Numbered from the stretch's first letter, positions 40,630 to 49,463 are shown. The stretch is 59,708 bases of DNA from Acidimicrobiales bacterium (GCA_036262515.1 DATAIT010000080.1:1-59708); one strand, 5' to 3'. Notes: a model not told the origin generated them from the letters alone. Made by a program: numbers and translations.

Positions 40630-40923
40630 CGGCGGCCTGCCTTCCCCTCGCGCTCCGTGTCCACAACCTCGTCCACACCTGTGAAAAACCACGACAAGGG
40701 GCCTCGCAAGGCCCGTCGCCGAGCCCCAGTGCGCAGGCTCCGGGGGAAGTCGGAACACGTCGCTCGGAGGGCGTGAGCGACGGTAGCACCGGGTTCCCGA
40801 CCGTGGCGAGGGGTGTGGAGGAAAGCTCGGTGACCTGCGGGTTCCTCTCCGATGGTGGCGTCCGGGCCCGGTTGGCTCTAGCGTGGAGCGGGCCGGGAAG
40901 TCCCGCGCCGACAGGAGCTCTGG
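40630..40923. other. Divergent dnaA-rpmH gap, candidate replication origin
   Basis: In these 294 bases DnaA-box-like GTGTCCACA (40657-40665) and TCGTCCACA (40669-40677) lie 3 bases apart in one orientation, each one base from TTGTCCACA. A further TGTGGAGGA lies near 40814. The promoters of dnaA (minus) and rpmH (plus) must also be here. No gene is seen. It is the best origin candidate in the window but has few boxes. Confidence 0.5.
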
Positions 40924-41058
40924 GTGAAACGAACCTTCCAACCCAACACCCGCAAGCGGGCCAAGCGTCACGGGTTCCGCCACCGGATGTCCACGCGCGC
41001 CGGGCGGGCCATTCTCAAGGCCAGGCGGCTGAAGGGCCGCCACAAGCTGTCGGCCTGA
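40924..41058 (+). CDS. rpmH: 50S ribosomal protein L34
   Basis: A 44-residue basic protein from GTG 40924, preceded by ACAGGAGCTCTGG. It reads [20 protein letters not shown] and ends in LKGRHKLSA, the L34 pattern. It is structural in the large ribosomal subunit. rnpA overlaps its end, as is usual. Confidence 0.97.
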   Translation: MKRTFQPNTRKRAKRHGFRHRMSTRAGRAILKARRLKGRHKLSA

Positions 41059-41390
41059 TCCACCGGATCACCGACGCGGCCACGTTCACGGCGTTGCGCC
41101 GGTCCCGCCGACGGGCCCGACGGGGCGCGATCACGGTAACCTTCGTTCCCGGCGCCCCGGCCGGGCCTCCCCGGGTGGCGTACGCCGTCGGCCGGTCGGT
41201 CGGTGGGGCTGTCGTGCGCAACCGGCTCCGGCGCCGGATGCGTGCCGTTGTGTCCGAGCTCGGTCCGCAGCTGCGGTCGGGTGCCTATCTGGTGGGAGCC
41301 GCTCCGGAGGCGGCGTCCCTCCCGTTCAGGGAGTTGCAGGAAATGGTCTCGGGAGCGATGCACGACGCCGGCGCAGGCGTGCGTCCATGA
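41055..41390 (+). CDS. rnpA: Ribonuclease P protein component
   Basis: A protein of about 111 residues that assists RNase P RNA in tRNA 5' processing. The RNP motif is [20 protein letters not shown]; the basic N-terminus [21 protein letters not shown] is typical. No ATG, GTG or strong TTG exists before RIT. CTG at 41055, overlapping the rpmH stop, is the best fit; TTG 41094 would trim 13 residues. Confidence 0.9.
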   Translation: MIHRITDAATFTALRRSRRRARRGAITVTFVPGAPAGPPRVAYAVGRSVGGAVVRNRLRRRMRAVVSELGPQLRSGAYLVGAAPEAASLPFRELQEMVSGAMHDAGAGVRP

Positions 41391-41614
41391 GCGTCGCCGC
41401 CCGCGCCATCGCCGCGCCGATACGGCTCTACCAGCTCCTGCGGGCGGGACGGCCCTCGCCCTGCCGCTACGAACCGAGTTGCTCGTCGTACGCCCTCGAG
41501 GCCCTGCGGCTCCACGGCGCCGGACGTGGGAGCTGGCTCACGGTGCGCCGACTCGGCCGCTGTCATCCGTGGGGCGGCCTCGGTGCCGACCCCGTACCCG
41601 CCCGGGAGGGCTGA
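41387..41614 (+). CDS. yidD: Membrane protein insertion efficiency factor YidD
   Basis: A 75-residue protein with [18 protein letters not shown] and the conserved [18 protein letters not shown], diagnostic of YidD. It aids YidC-dependent insertion at the membrane. Its ATG overlaps the rnpA stop and it ends at the yidC ATG, so translation is coupled. Confidence 0.95.
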   Translation: MSVAARAIAAPIRLYQLLRAGRPSPCRYEPSCSSYALEALRLHGAGRGSWLTVRRLGRCHPWGGLGADPVPAREG

Positions 41615-42600
41615 TGTTCCAATTACTGGGAGGCGCTCTCGCCTTCTTCTACGCCCTGATCCCCAACTACGCGGTCGCCATCGCCCTGCTGACGCTGTCG
41701 GTGATGCTGCTCCTGTCGCCACTCACGCTCAAGAGCACCCGGTCGATGCTCGCCATGCAGAAGCTGCAGCCCGAGATGAAGGCGCTGCAGACCAAGTACA
41801 AGGGCGGCGACCGCCAGAAGCTCAACGAAGAGATGATGGCGCTTTACAAGGAGCACAAGGTCAACCCGGTAGCGGGCTGCCTGCCCATGCTGCTGCAGAT
41901 GCCGGTGTTCCTCGTGATGTACCGCGTCATCAGGGGCCTCACCCACAAGACGGGGGAGGTGGCCAGCCCCCAGTACCTGAACGAGAAGTCGGATCTCTAC
42001 CGGGCGCTGGTCAAGTCCGGCGGCCGGATGAAGTCGTTCGGCATCGATTTGGCAAACAGCGCCAGTGACAAGCACAGCTCCTTCGGCAAGGCGCTCCCGT
42101 TCTTCGTGGTCGTCGCCCTCGTCGTGCTCACGCAGTACGTCCAGACCCGCCAGACCATGGCCCGGAACACGAAGGCGGCCAGTTCGCAGCAGCAGGTGCT
42201 CCTGAAGGTGATGCCCGGCTTCTTCGGGCTCATCTCGCTGTCGATCCCGGCCGCCGTCAACGTCTACTTCCTGGTGTCCGCCCTGTTCCGCGTGAGCCAG
42301 ACCGCTGCCATGTACCGCTTCGACCCCACCCTCGCCGCGCACGCCGAGAAGCACGCTCGAGAAGTCGAGGCCAGGTCGATCGAGGTGAATCCCAAGAGCG
42401 CCAAGAAGCCGGCGCCGGGATCGTCGCCTGCCGGTCGCAAGTCGATCGACAGCGGCGGCAAGGGTGGCGGCCGAGCGACGGGCCGGGTAGGGGGGAACGG
42501 CACCAAGCCCGGCACGAACCAGGCCGGGCAGCCCAAAGGGAACGGCCGGCGTCCGCCACCGCGTCCGCAGCAGAAGCGCCGCAGCAAGAAGGGTCGGTGA
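41614..42600 (+). CDS. yidC: Membrane protein insertase YidC
   Basis: A 328-residue Oxa1-type insertase from ATG 41614, after GGGAGGGCTG. It has spans near 4-18, 22-40, the cytoplasmic hairpin with KLQPEMKALQTKYKG, then GCLPMLLQMPVFLVMYRVI and two further spans (about 148-165, 195-225). The C-terminal 90 residues are Lys/Arg/Gly/Pro-rich and may bind the ribosome. The large periplasmic domain of Gram-negative YidC is absent, as expected. Confidence 0.95.
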   Translation: MFQLLGGALAFFYALIPNYAVAIALLTLSVMLLLSPLTLKSTRSMLAMQKLQPEMKALQTKYKGGDRQKLNEEMMALYKEHKVNPVAGCLPMLLQMPVFLVMYRVIRGLTHKTGEVASPQYLNEKSDLYRALVKSGGRMKSFGIDLANSASDKHSSFGKALPFFVVVALVVLTQYVQTRQTMARNTKAASSQQQVLLKVMPGFFGLISLSIPAAVNVYFLVSALFRVSQTAAMYRFDPTLAAHAEKHAREVEARSIEVNPKSAKKPAPGSSPAGRKSIDSGGKGGGRATGRVGGNGTKPGTNQAGQPKGNGRRPPPRPQQKRRSKKGR

Positions 42601-42664
42601 GCGTGCCCCCCGTGCGGGACTCCCAGCCGGGCCCGCAACGTGCCGTCGTGGCGGTCGTTTGACC

Positions 42665-43585
42665 ATGGAATGGGTCGAGACCACCGGGCGCAGCGTCGAC
42701 GAGGCGAAGGATGCGGCCCTCGACAAGCTGGGCATCGACGAGACCGATGCCGAGTTCGAGGTCCTGGAGGAGCCGCGACTGGGCCTGTTCGGTCGGGTGC
42801 GGGCCGAGGCGAGGGTCCGGGCCCGCGTCCGGCCCAACCGCCCTCGCCCCAAGGACGTGCGGCGGGATCGGAACCGGCGAAGCAAGGCGGGCAGCGGCGG
42901 AGGCACGCCCGATCGCACCGCGGCGCCGCCTCCCGGGGCGCCGGACTCGGCGACGACAGAACCGGCCGCACCGGTGTCGGCTGCCGCGCCGCCGGCGCAG
43001 GCCCAGAAGCAACCGGGTCCACTCCCCCGCGCCCCGCGACCGGCCCGACCTCGCCAGGCGGCCGCCGCCGATGTGGACGACGTTTCCACCGACCGAGAAG
43101 GAGCGAAGATGGACCAAGACGTACCGCTCGACGAGCAGGCTGGCCTCGCCCGGACGTTCCTCCTCGGACTGCTGGCCTCGTTCGAGACGGAAGGAGAGGT
43201 TGACGTCGTCGCGATCGACGAGGACACCATCGAGCTGGCCATCGACGGGGGAAAGGACCTCCACCTGCTCATCGGGCCGGGAGGAGCGACCCTCACGGCA
43301 GTGCAGGAGATCACCCGCCGGGTGGTGCAGCGACAGACGGGCGCCCGCAACGGGCGGCTCCTGGTCGACGTCTCGGGATACCGTCGCAAGCGCAAGGCGG
43401 CGCTGGAGCGGTTCGTGGAGACGGTGGCGGCCGACGTGCGCACCAGTGGCGTGGCCAAGGCCCTCGAACCGATGCACGCAGCCGATCGCAAGGTGGTCCA
43501 CGACACGGTGAACGGACTCGACGGCGTGCACACGACGTCCGAAGGCGAGGAGCCGCGGCGTCGGGTCGTCATCTCCCCCAGCTGA
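42665..43585 (+). CDS. jag: Jag/KhpB RNA-binding protein (Jag-N, KH, R3H)
   Basis: A 306-residue protein from ATG 42665 (MEWVETTGRSVDEAKDAALDKLG, a Jag-N domain; TTG 42659 is also possible). After a 110-residue Pro/Ala/Arg linker come a KH domain with the GxxG loop as GPGG, and an R3H domain with RKVVHDTV. Such proteins bind RNA with KhpA and influence cell elongation and division. The long disordered linker and an internal ATG (43109) are noteworthy. Confidence 0.92.
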   Translation: MEWVETTGRSVDEAKDAALDKLGIDETDAEFEVLEEPRLGLFGRVRAEARVRARVRPNRPRPKDVRRDRNRRSKAGSGGGTPDRTAAPPPGAPDSATTEPAAPVSAAAPPAQAQKQPGPLPRAPRPARPRQAAAADVDDVSTDREGAKMDQDVPLDEQAGLARTFLLGLLASFETEGEVDVVAIDEDTIELAIDGGKDLHLLIGPGGATLTAVQEITRRVVQRQTGARNGRLLVDVSGYRRKRKAALERFVETVAADVRTSGVAKALEPMHAADRKVVHDTVNGLDGVHTTSEGEEPRRRVVISPS

Positions 43586-43603
43586 CCGCCGACCCGCCAC
43601 ACC

Positions 43604-44215
43604 GTGGCAGAGCTGGAGCGCGTGCTGGAAGAGGCCAGAGACCTCGGTTTCCTCGGCCCGGGCCCCGTCGCCGGTCACATCGAGCACGCGGCAGGCTTCG
43701 TGCAGGCGGCCGGCGAGCCGCAGCCGGCCCTCGTGGTGGACCTGGGCAGTGGCGGTGGGGTGCCCGGGTTGGTGCTGGCCGGGGCGTGGCCGGAGGCGAG
43801 CATCCGGCTCCTGGAGGGGAACGAGCGCCGGGCCCTGTTCCTGGCCAGAGCGGCGGCGGTGTTGGGCTTCGGCGACCGGGTCGTCGTCGGGCATGCCCGC
43901 GCCGAGGAGGCGGGTCGCGATCCGGCGTGGCGGGCCCAGGCTGATCTGGTCGTGGCCCGGAGCTTCGGACCGCCGGCGGTCACCGCCGAGTGTGCCGCAC
44001 CGCTCTTGGCCCTGCAGGGTCGCCTGATCGTCTCCGAGCCCCCACAACAGGACGGGGACCGTTGGGCGGCGGAGCCCCTCCGGCAGGTCGGTCTCCGCCC
44101 GGTCGCTCGTTTCGAGCAGTCCTTCTCACGATTCCAGGTACTCCGCCAGGACGAGCTGTGCCCCGACCGGTATCCCCGTCGCGTGGGGATTCCCGCCAAG
44201 CGGCCCCTGTTCTGA
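43604..44215 (+). CDS. rsmG: 16S rRNA (guanine527-N7) methyltransferase RsmG
   Basis: A 203-residue Rossmann methyltransferase from GTG 43604. The SAM loop VVDLGSGGGVPGLVLA, LLEGNERRALFLARA and VVARSFGPPAVTAECAAPLL are the RsmG pattern. It is a compact version. It methylates G527 of 16S rRNA. It lies in the conserved jag-rsmG-parA order. Confidence 0.92.
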   Translation: MAELERVLEEARDLGFLGPGPVAGHIEHAAGFVQAAGEPQPALVVDLGSGGGVPGLVLAGAWPEASIRLLEGNERRALFLARAAAVLGFGDRVVVGHARAEEAGRDPAWRAQADLVVARSFGPPAVTAECAAPLLALQGRLIVSEPPQQDGDRWAAEPLRQVGLRPVARFEQSFSRFQVLRQDELCPDRYPRRVGIPAKRPLF

Positions 44216-44224
44216 CGGAATCCT

Positions 44225-44240
44225 GGTTTCACGTGGAACG
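44225..44240. promoter_or_regulatory. parS-like centromere site 1
   Basis: GGTTTCACGTGGAACG matches the parS core GTTTCACGTGAAAC with one mismatch. It lies between rsmG and parA and would bind ParB. Confidence 0.75.
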
Positions 44241-44285
44241 TCACGTGCGGCCTGGAGTTTCTGGCGTCGCTGTCGAACCCGGTCG

Positions 44286-44301
44286 CGTTTCACGTGAAAC
44301 C
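44286..44301. promoter_or_regulatory. parS centromere site 2
   Basis: CGTTTCACGTGAAACC contains the full 14-base parS core GTTTCACGTGAAAC. It lies 61 bases from site 1, just upstream of the chosen parA start. ParB loading here organises the origin region for segregation. Confidence 0.92.
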
Positions 44302-44358
44302 TCCTCTGACGTTGGCGCGGTCCTTGACCTTCGTCCCCGCAGCGGCAAGAGTGAGGCG

Positions 44359-45777
44359 GTGACTGGAGCGGAAGACGACATCGTCGAACGGGGACGTGCC
44401 ATCTTCGAACGCCTCCGAATCGATGGCGCTCCGGACGAGAACGCGGCCCCGGCGCCGGAGCCGAGTTTCGAGATCGGCGAAATCGACGAGGATCCGCATT
44501 CCGCCGAATCGCCGGCATCCCACCACCTCGACGCGGCCGCTCCGTCGGTGCCCGACGCTCTTGGCCCGAACGATCCCGACCGGTCCGACCCTGGTGCCCA
44601 GGCGATCGCCGCCGACAGGGCACTTGGAGCTTCTCCCGACCCGCCGTCCGAGCTCGATCCTCCAGCGGCTCCCGGCGTGGATGGTGCCGATCGACGTCCG
44701 GCGCCAGGGAGCGACGCGACGCCCGCTCACGACGCAGAGGCTGTCCCCGCTCCTGCTGCCGCGGTCACGACGTCCGAGCCGCCGACGGGCGCTGCCTGGG
44801 CGCCGTCCCCGCTCCCTGCGGAGCTCGTGGATCTCACCGACGGATCGGTTCCGAACCTGGATTCGGCGCCGCCGGTCGAGATGCGTGCCGCGCCGGGCCC
44901 CGTCCCTCTCGGGATGCCACCGGACGCCGCCTCCCTGCTCGGACCGGCGCCCGACCCGGCCGACCCGGCGAGCTATCCCGCACTGCGATTCGCCCGGGAC
45001 CTCCCGCGCGTCATGGCCATCGCCAACCAGAAGGGTGGCGTGGGGAAGACCACCACGGCCGTGAACCTGGGGGCGGGTCTGGCCGAGCTCGGGTTCCGCG
45101 TGCTGGTCGTCGACCTCGACCCCCAGGGCAACGCGACCACCGGTCTCGGCATCAACCCCCGGAACCTCGAGTCGTCCGTGTACGACGTGATGATGCACGA
45201 CATCCCCCTCGACGACTGCATCGAGCCGACGAGCCTGCGCAACCTGTTCGTGTGCCCCGCCACCATCGATCTGGCCGGTGCCGAGATCGAGCTCGTCCCG
45301 GCCTTCAGCCGCGAGCTCAAGCTCCGGCGGGCCCTGGAGCCGGTGCTGGAGGACTTCGACTTCGTCGTGATCGACTGCCCGCCGTCTCTCGGGCTCATCA
45401 CCGTGAACGCCCTGGCCGCCGCCACCGAGGTGGTGGTGCCGATCCAGTGCGAGTACTACGCCCTGGAAGGGCTCGGGCAGCTGCTGCGCAACGTGAAGCT
45501 GGTGCAGACGAACCTCAACCCGAGGCTCGAGGTCAGCGCCATCGTGCTCACCATGTTCGACGCCCGCACCAAGCTGGCCGAGCAGGTGGCCACCGAGGTG
45601 CGCAACCACTTCGGCCCCAAAGTGTGCCGGAACATCGTCCCCCGGACGGTGCGCCTGAGCGAGGCGCCGTCGTTCGGCCAGCCGATCGTGGTGTTCGATC
45701 CCACGTCACGAGGGGCCATCGCCTATCGCGAGCTGGCCAAGGAGGTGAGTGGTGGCGCGCCGCAGCGGGTTGGGTAG
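44359..45777 (+). CDS. parA: Chromosome partitioning ATPase ParA with long N-terminal extension
   Basis: A 472-residue protein from GTG 44359. The C-terminal 250 residues are a normal ParA/Soj ATPase: IANQKGGVGKTTTAVNL (deviant Walker A near 225), VVDLDPQGNATTGLG and VVIDCPPSLG. The first about 218 residues are acidic, Pro/Ala/Asp-rich and apparently disordered, with an N-terminal helix (EDDIVERGRAIFERLRIDG). Most ParA proteins lack so long an extension. Upstream frame remains open through the parS sites, so the exact start is uncertain. Confidence 0.92.
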   Translation: MTGAEDDIVERGRAIFERLRIDGAPDENAAPAPEPSFEIGEIDEDPHSAESPASHHLDAAAPSVPDALGPNDPDRSDPGAQAIAADRALGASPDPPSELDPPAAPGVDGADRRPAPGSDATPAHDAEAVPAPAAAVTTSEPPTGAAWAPSPLPAELVDLTDGSVPNLDSAPPVEMRAAPGPVPLGMPPDAASLLGPAPDPADPASYPALRFARDLPRVMAIANQKGGVGKTTTAVNLGAGLAELGFRVLVVDLDPQGNATTGLGINPRNLESSVYDVMMHDIPLDDCIEPTSLRNLFVCPATIDLAGAEIELVPAFSRELKLRRALEPVLEDFDFVVIDCPPSLGLITVNALAAATEVVVPIQCEYYALEGLGQLLRNVKLVQTNLNPRLEVSAIVLTMFDARTKLAEQVATEVRNHFGPKVCRNIVPRTVRLSEAPSFGQPIVVFDPTSRGAIAYRELAKEVSGGAPQRVG

Positions 45778-46639
45778 GGGACTGGGCTCGTTGATCCCGT
45801 CCGAGGTCACCGGCGACCCCGGGTCGGCCCTGATCGAAGTGCCCCTGTCTCGGGTAGTTCCCAATTCCTTCCAGCCCCGGAAGCATTTCGACGAGGAGGA
45901 GCTCGCGGCGCTGACCGCCTCGGTGCGTGAGCTGGGCGTGCTGCAGCCGATCCTGGTGCGCCCCGGTTCCGAGGACCGCTACGAGCTCATCGCCGGGGAG
46001 CGGCGCTGGCGGGCGGCCAAGCGGGCGGGGCTGCAGACGATCCCGGCGCTCGTGCGGGAGGTGGCCGACGACGCCAGCCTCGAGCAGGCCCTGGTCGAGA
46101 ACCTCCACCGCCAGGACCTGAACCCTCTGGAGGAGGGTGCGGCGTACCAGCAGCTCATCGAGGACTTCCACCTCACCCACGACGAGCTGGCGACGCGGGT
46201 CGGCAAGAGCAGGGCGGCGGTCAGCAACACGTTGAGACTGTTCCAGCTCCCGCCGACCATCCAGCGCCTGGTGGCCGAGGGGCAGCTGGCCGAGGGCCAC
46301 GCCCGCGCCCTGCTCGGGACACCGGACCGCGCCTTCCAAGAAGCGCTGGCCAGGCGCACCGTCGCCGAGGGACTGTCGGTGCGGGCGGTGGAGGAGGCCG
46401 TCCGGGCCCGGAACGAGCTGAGCGACGAAGGCCACAGCGCCGCTGCGGCCAGCCGGCCGCGCCGACTCCGGCCTCCGGGTCTGCTCGAGCTGGAGGAGCT
46501 GCTGTCCCGGCACCTCGAGACGCGCGTGAAGGTCGACATGGGGGCCAAGAAGGGCCGCGTCCTTGTGGAGTTCGCCACGCTCGAGGACCTCGAGCGCATC
46601 TACCGGGCCATGACGGAGCCGCCCTCGACCCCTCGCTGA
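45749..46639 (+). CDS. parB: Chromosome partitioning protein ParB
   Basis: A 296-residue CTPase-type DNA clamp. It has N-terminal GRGLGSLIP, the CTP-binding pattern VVPNSFQPRKHFDEEEL and GERRWRAAK (about 84-92), the helix-turn-helix VGKSRAAVSNTLRLFQLP, and a C-terminal dimerisation region. GTG 45749 follows AAGGAG and overlaps parA by 29 bases. It binds the two parS sites upstream. Confidence 0.95.
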   Translation: MVARRSGLGRGLGSLIPSEVTGDPGSALIEVPLSRVVPNSFQPRKHFDEEELAALTASVRELGVLQPILVRPGSEDRYELIAGERRWRAAKRAGLQTIPALVREVADDASLEQALVENLHRQDLNPLEEGAAYQQLIEDFHLTHDELATRVGKSRAAVSNTLRLFQLPPTIQRLVAEGQLAEGHARALLGTPDRAFQEALARRTVAEGLSVRAVEEAVRARNELSDEGHSAAAASRPRRLRPPGLLELEELLSRHLETRVKVDMGAKKGRVLVEFATLEDLERIYRAMTEPPSTPR

Positions 46640-46687
46640 CCTGCGGGTTCGCCGTCCGCCGGGGTCGGTTTGCGGTGGAGGTCGAGG

Positions 46688-46722
46688 GTCATCCACAACC
46701 TGTGCAAGAGCTTGTGGACGAC
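46688..46722. terminator. Inverted repeat of DnaA-box-like arms between convergent genes
   Basis: GTCATCCACAA (46688-46698) and TTGTGGACGAC (46712-46722) pair at 10 of 11 positions around a 13-base loop. It is placed as a bidirectional terminator for parB and the CwlM-like gene. Each arm also holds a DnaA-box-like nonamer: TCATCCACA and, on the other strand, TCGTCCACA. Confidence 0.5.
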
Positions 46723-46741
46723 GGTCGCGGGTGGACCCGTC

Positions 46742-47734
46742 TCAGCGGTCCGGCCGGGCCGGTGCCGGCTCGTCCACCGGGAACCGGACCCACGCGGCGA
46801 GGACCGTGCCGAGGGCCCGGGCCAGCTCGGCGGTGTGGGCGACCACGCACGACGGCGGCCCCAGCTCGCACACCACAGCCGGCATCCGCGTCTCCTTCAG
46901 CACGGGGATGGCCATCCCCCGCACGCCCAGATTGCCGATGCCCACCGCGTCCGGCACGACCGACTGGACCAGCTCGGCCAGCCGTCGACCACCTGGCGAC
47001 TCGTAGCGGTGCCCGGCGTAGTGGGAAGACGCACATCCGTCCCCTGCCGGCTCCAGGCGCAGACCGAGGAAGACGTCGCCGCCGGCGGCATTGGCCTCCG
47101 CCGCCTGATCCGACTGGTCCGGGTGGCGGGCCACGATGACCTCCGCACCGGCCTGGGTGAGCACCCGCTCGGTCGCGCTCAGCGCCGCGTGCATCCCGCC
47201 GCCGTCGCCCAGCACGACCCGCCGCCCCTGGAGTGTTCTGGGCGACCGCCGGAGCATCTCCAGCTCCCGAACGGCGGCCACCGGCTCGCGCTCGGCTCCG
47301 CGCGGGCCGAACCGCTCGAACATGGCGATCGTCGCCGACCCGCAGACCCCGTCGACCACGATGCCGATGTTGCGCTGGAACTCGTCGAGGGCGCGCTTGG
47401 TGTCCGGGCCGAAGATGCCGTCAACTCGGCCGGCGTCGAAGCCGAGCGCCCCGAGGCGGCTCTGGAGGGCGGCCACGTCGTCGCCCCGGAGCATGGGTTG
47501 GCGCAGGTACAGCAGCCGGTCGCCCAGCCGCCAGCCTGCCTCCACCAGCGCCGCCCAGGTCTGGGCGCCGCAGATGCCGTCGACCCGCAGGCCGCGGCGG
47601 AGCTGGAACGCCCGGACGGCGGCCTCCGTCGATCCGGCGAAGACGCCGGGTTCGTCGCCGGTGGTGGGGTGGCCCAGGCCGCCGAGCCGGTGCTGGAGAT
47701 CGCGGACGGCCTCGCCACGGTCGCCGGCTCGCAC
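46742..47734 (-). CDS. CwlM-like amidase-fold protein with two peptidoglycan-binding domains, active site degenerate
   Basis: A 330-residue protein from GTG 47734 with no signal peptide. Two PG_binding_1 repeats (about 5-70 and 78-143; each with FxxxxGLxVDG-like cores) precede an Amidase_3 fold (about 170-325). The zinc His of DPGHGG is lost (VVLGDGGG, 173-180) and the SIHxN His is replaced (FLGLRLEP). Glu189 and the catalytic-type Glu290 in CELG remain. Mycobacterial CwlM is a cytoplasmic, kinase-controlled regulator of MurA. This homologue occupies the same position beside trxA and is probably a regulator, not a hydrolase. Confidence 0.82.
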   Translation of the reverse strand: MRAGDRGEAVRDLQHRLGGLGHPTTGDEPGVFAGSTEAAVRAFQLRRGLRVDGICGAQTWAALVEAGWRLGDRLLYLRQPMLRGDDVAALQSRLGALGFDAGRVDGIFGPDTKRALDEFQRNIGIVVDGVCGSATIAMFERFGPRGAEREPVAAVRELEMLRRSPRTLQGRRVVLGDGGGMHAALSATERVLTQAGAEVIVARHPDQSDQAAEANAAGGDVFLGLRLEPAGDGCASSHYAGHRYESPGGRRLAELVQSVVPDAVGIGNLGVRGMAIPVLKETRMPAVVCELGPPSCVVAHTAELARALGTVLAAWVRFPVDEPAPARPDR

Positions 47735-47745
47735 CGGCAGCGCGC

Positions 47746-48078
47746 CTACAGGAATGCCTGCAGCTCCTGGACCAGCTGCCCCTTGCCCTTGGCACCACGG
47801 ATGCGCAGTTCCGGAGCCCCGTCCTTGAACACGATCAGCGTGGGGATGCCGAGGATGTCGAAGCGGCGGGCGATCTCGGGATGGTCGTCGACGTTGACCT
47901 TGGCGACACGGATCTTCCCGGCATGCTCTCCGGCGATCTCGTCGAGGATCGGGGCGATCATCTTGCACGGACCGCACCACTCGGCCCAGAAGTCCACCAG
48001 GAGCGGCGAGGTCGACCCGGCGACCTCCTCGTCGAAGGTGTCTGTGGTCAGGTGGGTGATGTGGGTGGATTCAGCCAC
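47746..48078 (-). CDS. trxA: Thioredoxin
   Basis: A 110-residue cytoplasmic disulfide reductase with WCGPC (Cys35, Cys38) and the cis-Pro in GIPTLIVF. It is reduced by the TrxB encoded 33 bases upstream. Confidence 0.97.
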   Translation of the reverse strand: MAESTHITHLTTDTFDEEVAGSTSPLLVDFWAEWCGPCKMIAPILDEIAGEHAGKIRVAKVNVDDHPEIARRFDILGIPTLIVFKDGAPELRIRGAKGKGQLVQELQAFL

Positions 48079-48111
48079 GGCGGTGCTTCCTTCCTGGACG
48101 GTGACGGGGCG

Positions 48112-49098
48112 TCACCAGTTGCGGGGTGTCTCGGCGATGTCGTCGGGGGCGTCGTGCTGGCTCTCGAGCCAGCGCTCGGCGTCGATGGCGGCCATGCAAC
48201 CGGAGCCGGCGGCGGTGACGGCCTGGCGGTAGGTGGCGTCCTGCACGTCGCCGCAGGCGAAGACGCCCTCCACGTCGGTGCGGGTGGAGCCGGTCCGGGT
48301 GCGCAGGTAGCCGGCGTCGTCCATGTCGAGCTGGCCGGTGAACAGGCTGGTGTTGGGGACGTGCCCGATGGCCACGAACAGGCCCGAGATGGGCAGCACC
48401 GTCTCCTCGCCGGTCACCACGTTGCGCACCCTGGCCCCCTCGACGGTGGACCCGCCCAGCACCTCGACGACCTGCGAGTCCCACACGAACTCGATCTTCG
48501 GGTTGCGGAACGCCCGGTCCTGCATGATCTTCGACGCGCGCAGCTCCTTGCGGCGATGGATCACGCTGACCTTGCTGGCGAACTTGGTGAGGAAGATCGC
48601 CTCCTCCAGGGCCGAATCGCCTCCGCCCACCACGGCGATCTCCAGGTCACGGAAGAAGAACCCGTCGCAGGTGGCGCAGGTGGAGACGCCGTAGCCGATG
48701 AGTTTCTGCTCGCTCTCGAGGCCGAGCATGAGGGCGCGGGCGCCGGTGGACACGATGACGGCCCGGGCCTCGATCTCGGTGTCGGCGATCCACAGCTTGA
48801 ACGGGCGGACCGAGAAGTCGACGCGCGTCACCTTGGCGGTGACGAGCTCGGCACCGAAGCGGGCGGCCTGGGCCCGGAAGCTCCGCATGAGCTCGGGGCC
48901 CTGGATGCCGTCGACGAACCCCGGGTAGTTCTCCACCTCGGTGGTGAGCATCAGCTGACCGCCCGGCTGGTCGCTGGTGGACGACGGCTCACCCTCGATG
49001 ACCATCGGGTGCAGATTGGCCCGGGCCGTGTAGATGGCGGCCGTGAGCCCGGCTGGGCCGGATCCGATGATGACGACGTCGCGAACCCTGCTGCTCAC
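48112..49098 (-). CDS. trxB: Thioredoxin reductase
   Basis: A 328-residue FAD/NADPH enzyme from GTG 49098. FAD loop GSGPAG (12-17), redox pair CATCDG (Cys141, Cys144), NADPH loop [12 protein letters not shown] and the FAD site [10 protein letters not shown] are all present. It reduces thioredoxin. The GTG overlaps the stop of the upstream membrane protein gene. Confidence 0.96.
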   Translation of the reverse strand: MSSRVRDVVIIGSGPAGLTAAIYTARANLHPMVIEGEPSSTSDQPGGQLMLTTEVENYPGFVDGIQGPELMRSFRAQAARFGAELVTAKVTRVDFSVRPFKLWIADTEIEARAVIVSTGARALMLGLESEQKLIGYGVSTCATCDGFFFRDLEIAVVGGGDSALEEAIFLTKFASKVSVIHRRKELRASKIMQDRAFRNPKIEFVWDSQVVEVLGGSTVEGARVRNVVTGEETVLPISGLFVAIGHVPNTSLFTGQLDMDDAGYLRTRTGSTRTDVEGVFACGDVQDATYRQAVTAAGSGCMAAIDAERWLESQHDAPDDIAETPRNW

Positions 49099-49439
49099 GA
49101 TCGACTGCCCTTCGTGGTCTTGGCCGACGAGGCCTTGCGGAGGAGGAACACCCCGGGCAGGACGAAGATTCCGCCCACCACGAGGTACGAGGCCCACACC
49201 TCGCCGCGGAACGCGTACGCAGTCAGCACGCGAACGGCGGCGATGGCGAGGAAGACGCCGATGACCAGGCCCATCACCGCCGCCAGCAGGCCGAACACCA
49301 TGGCCCGGACGATCGTCGTGAGCGGGACCGACGTCTTGTCGCGGATACCGACGACGACCCGCTCGATGGTGTCGGCCGCTTGGACGGTCCAGTCGCTGGC
49401 CCCGACGGCAGGGCGCGGGGGATCTCCCGGCTGAGCCAC
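49095..49439 (-). CDS. Small membrane protein upstream of trxB
   Basis: A 114-residue protein with two membrane spans (about 46-68 and 83-99) after an N-terminal amphipathic region, and a basic tail. Family unknown. The GTGA overlap with trxB indicates coupled translation. Confidence 0.7.
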   Translation of the reverse strand: MAQPGDPPRPAVGASDWTVQAADTIERVVVGIRDKTSVPLTTIVRAMVFGLLAAVMGLVIGVFLAIAAVRVLTAYAFRGEVWASYLVVGGIFVLPGVFLLRKASSAKTTKGSRS

Positions 49440-49463
49440 GCTGGCACACTACCCTTGCCGCCC

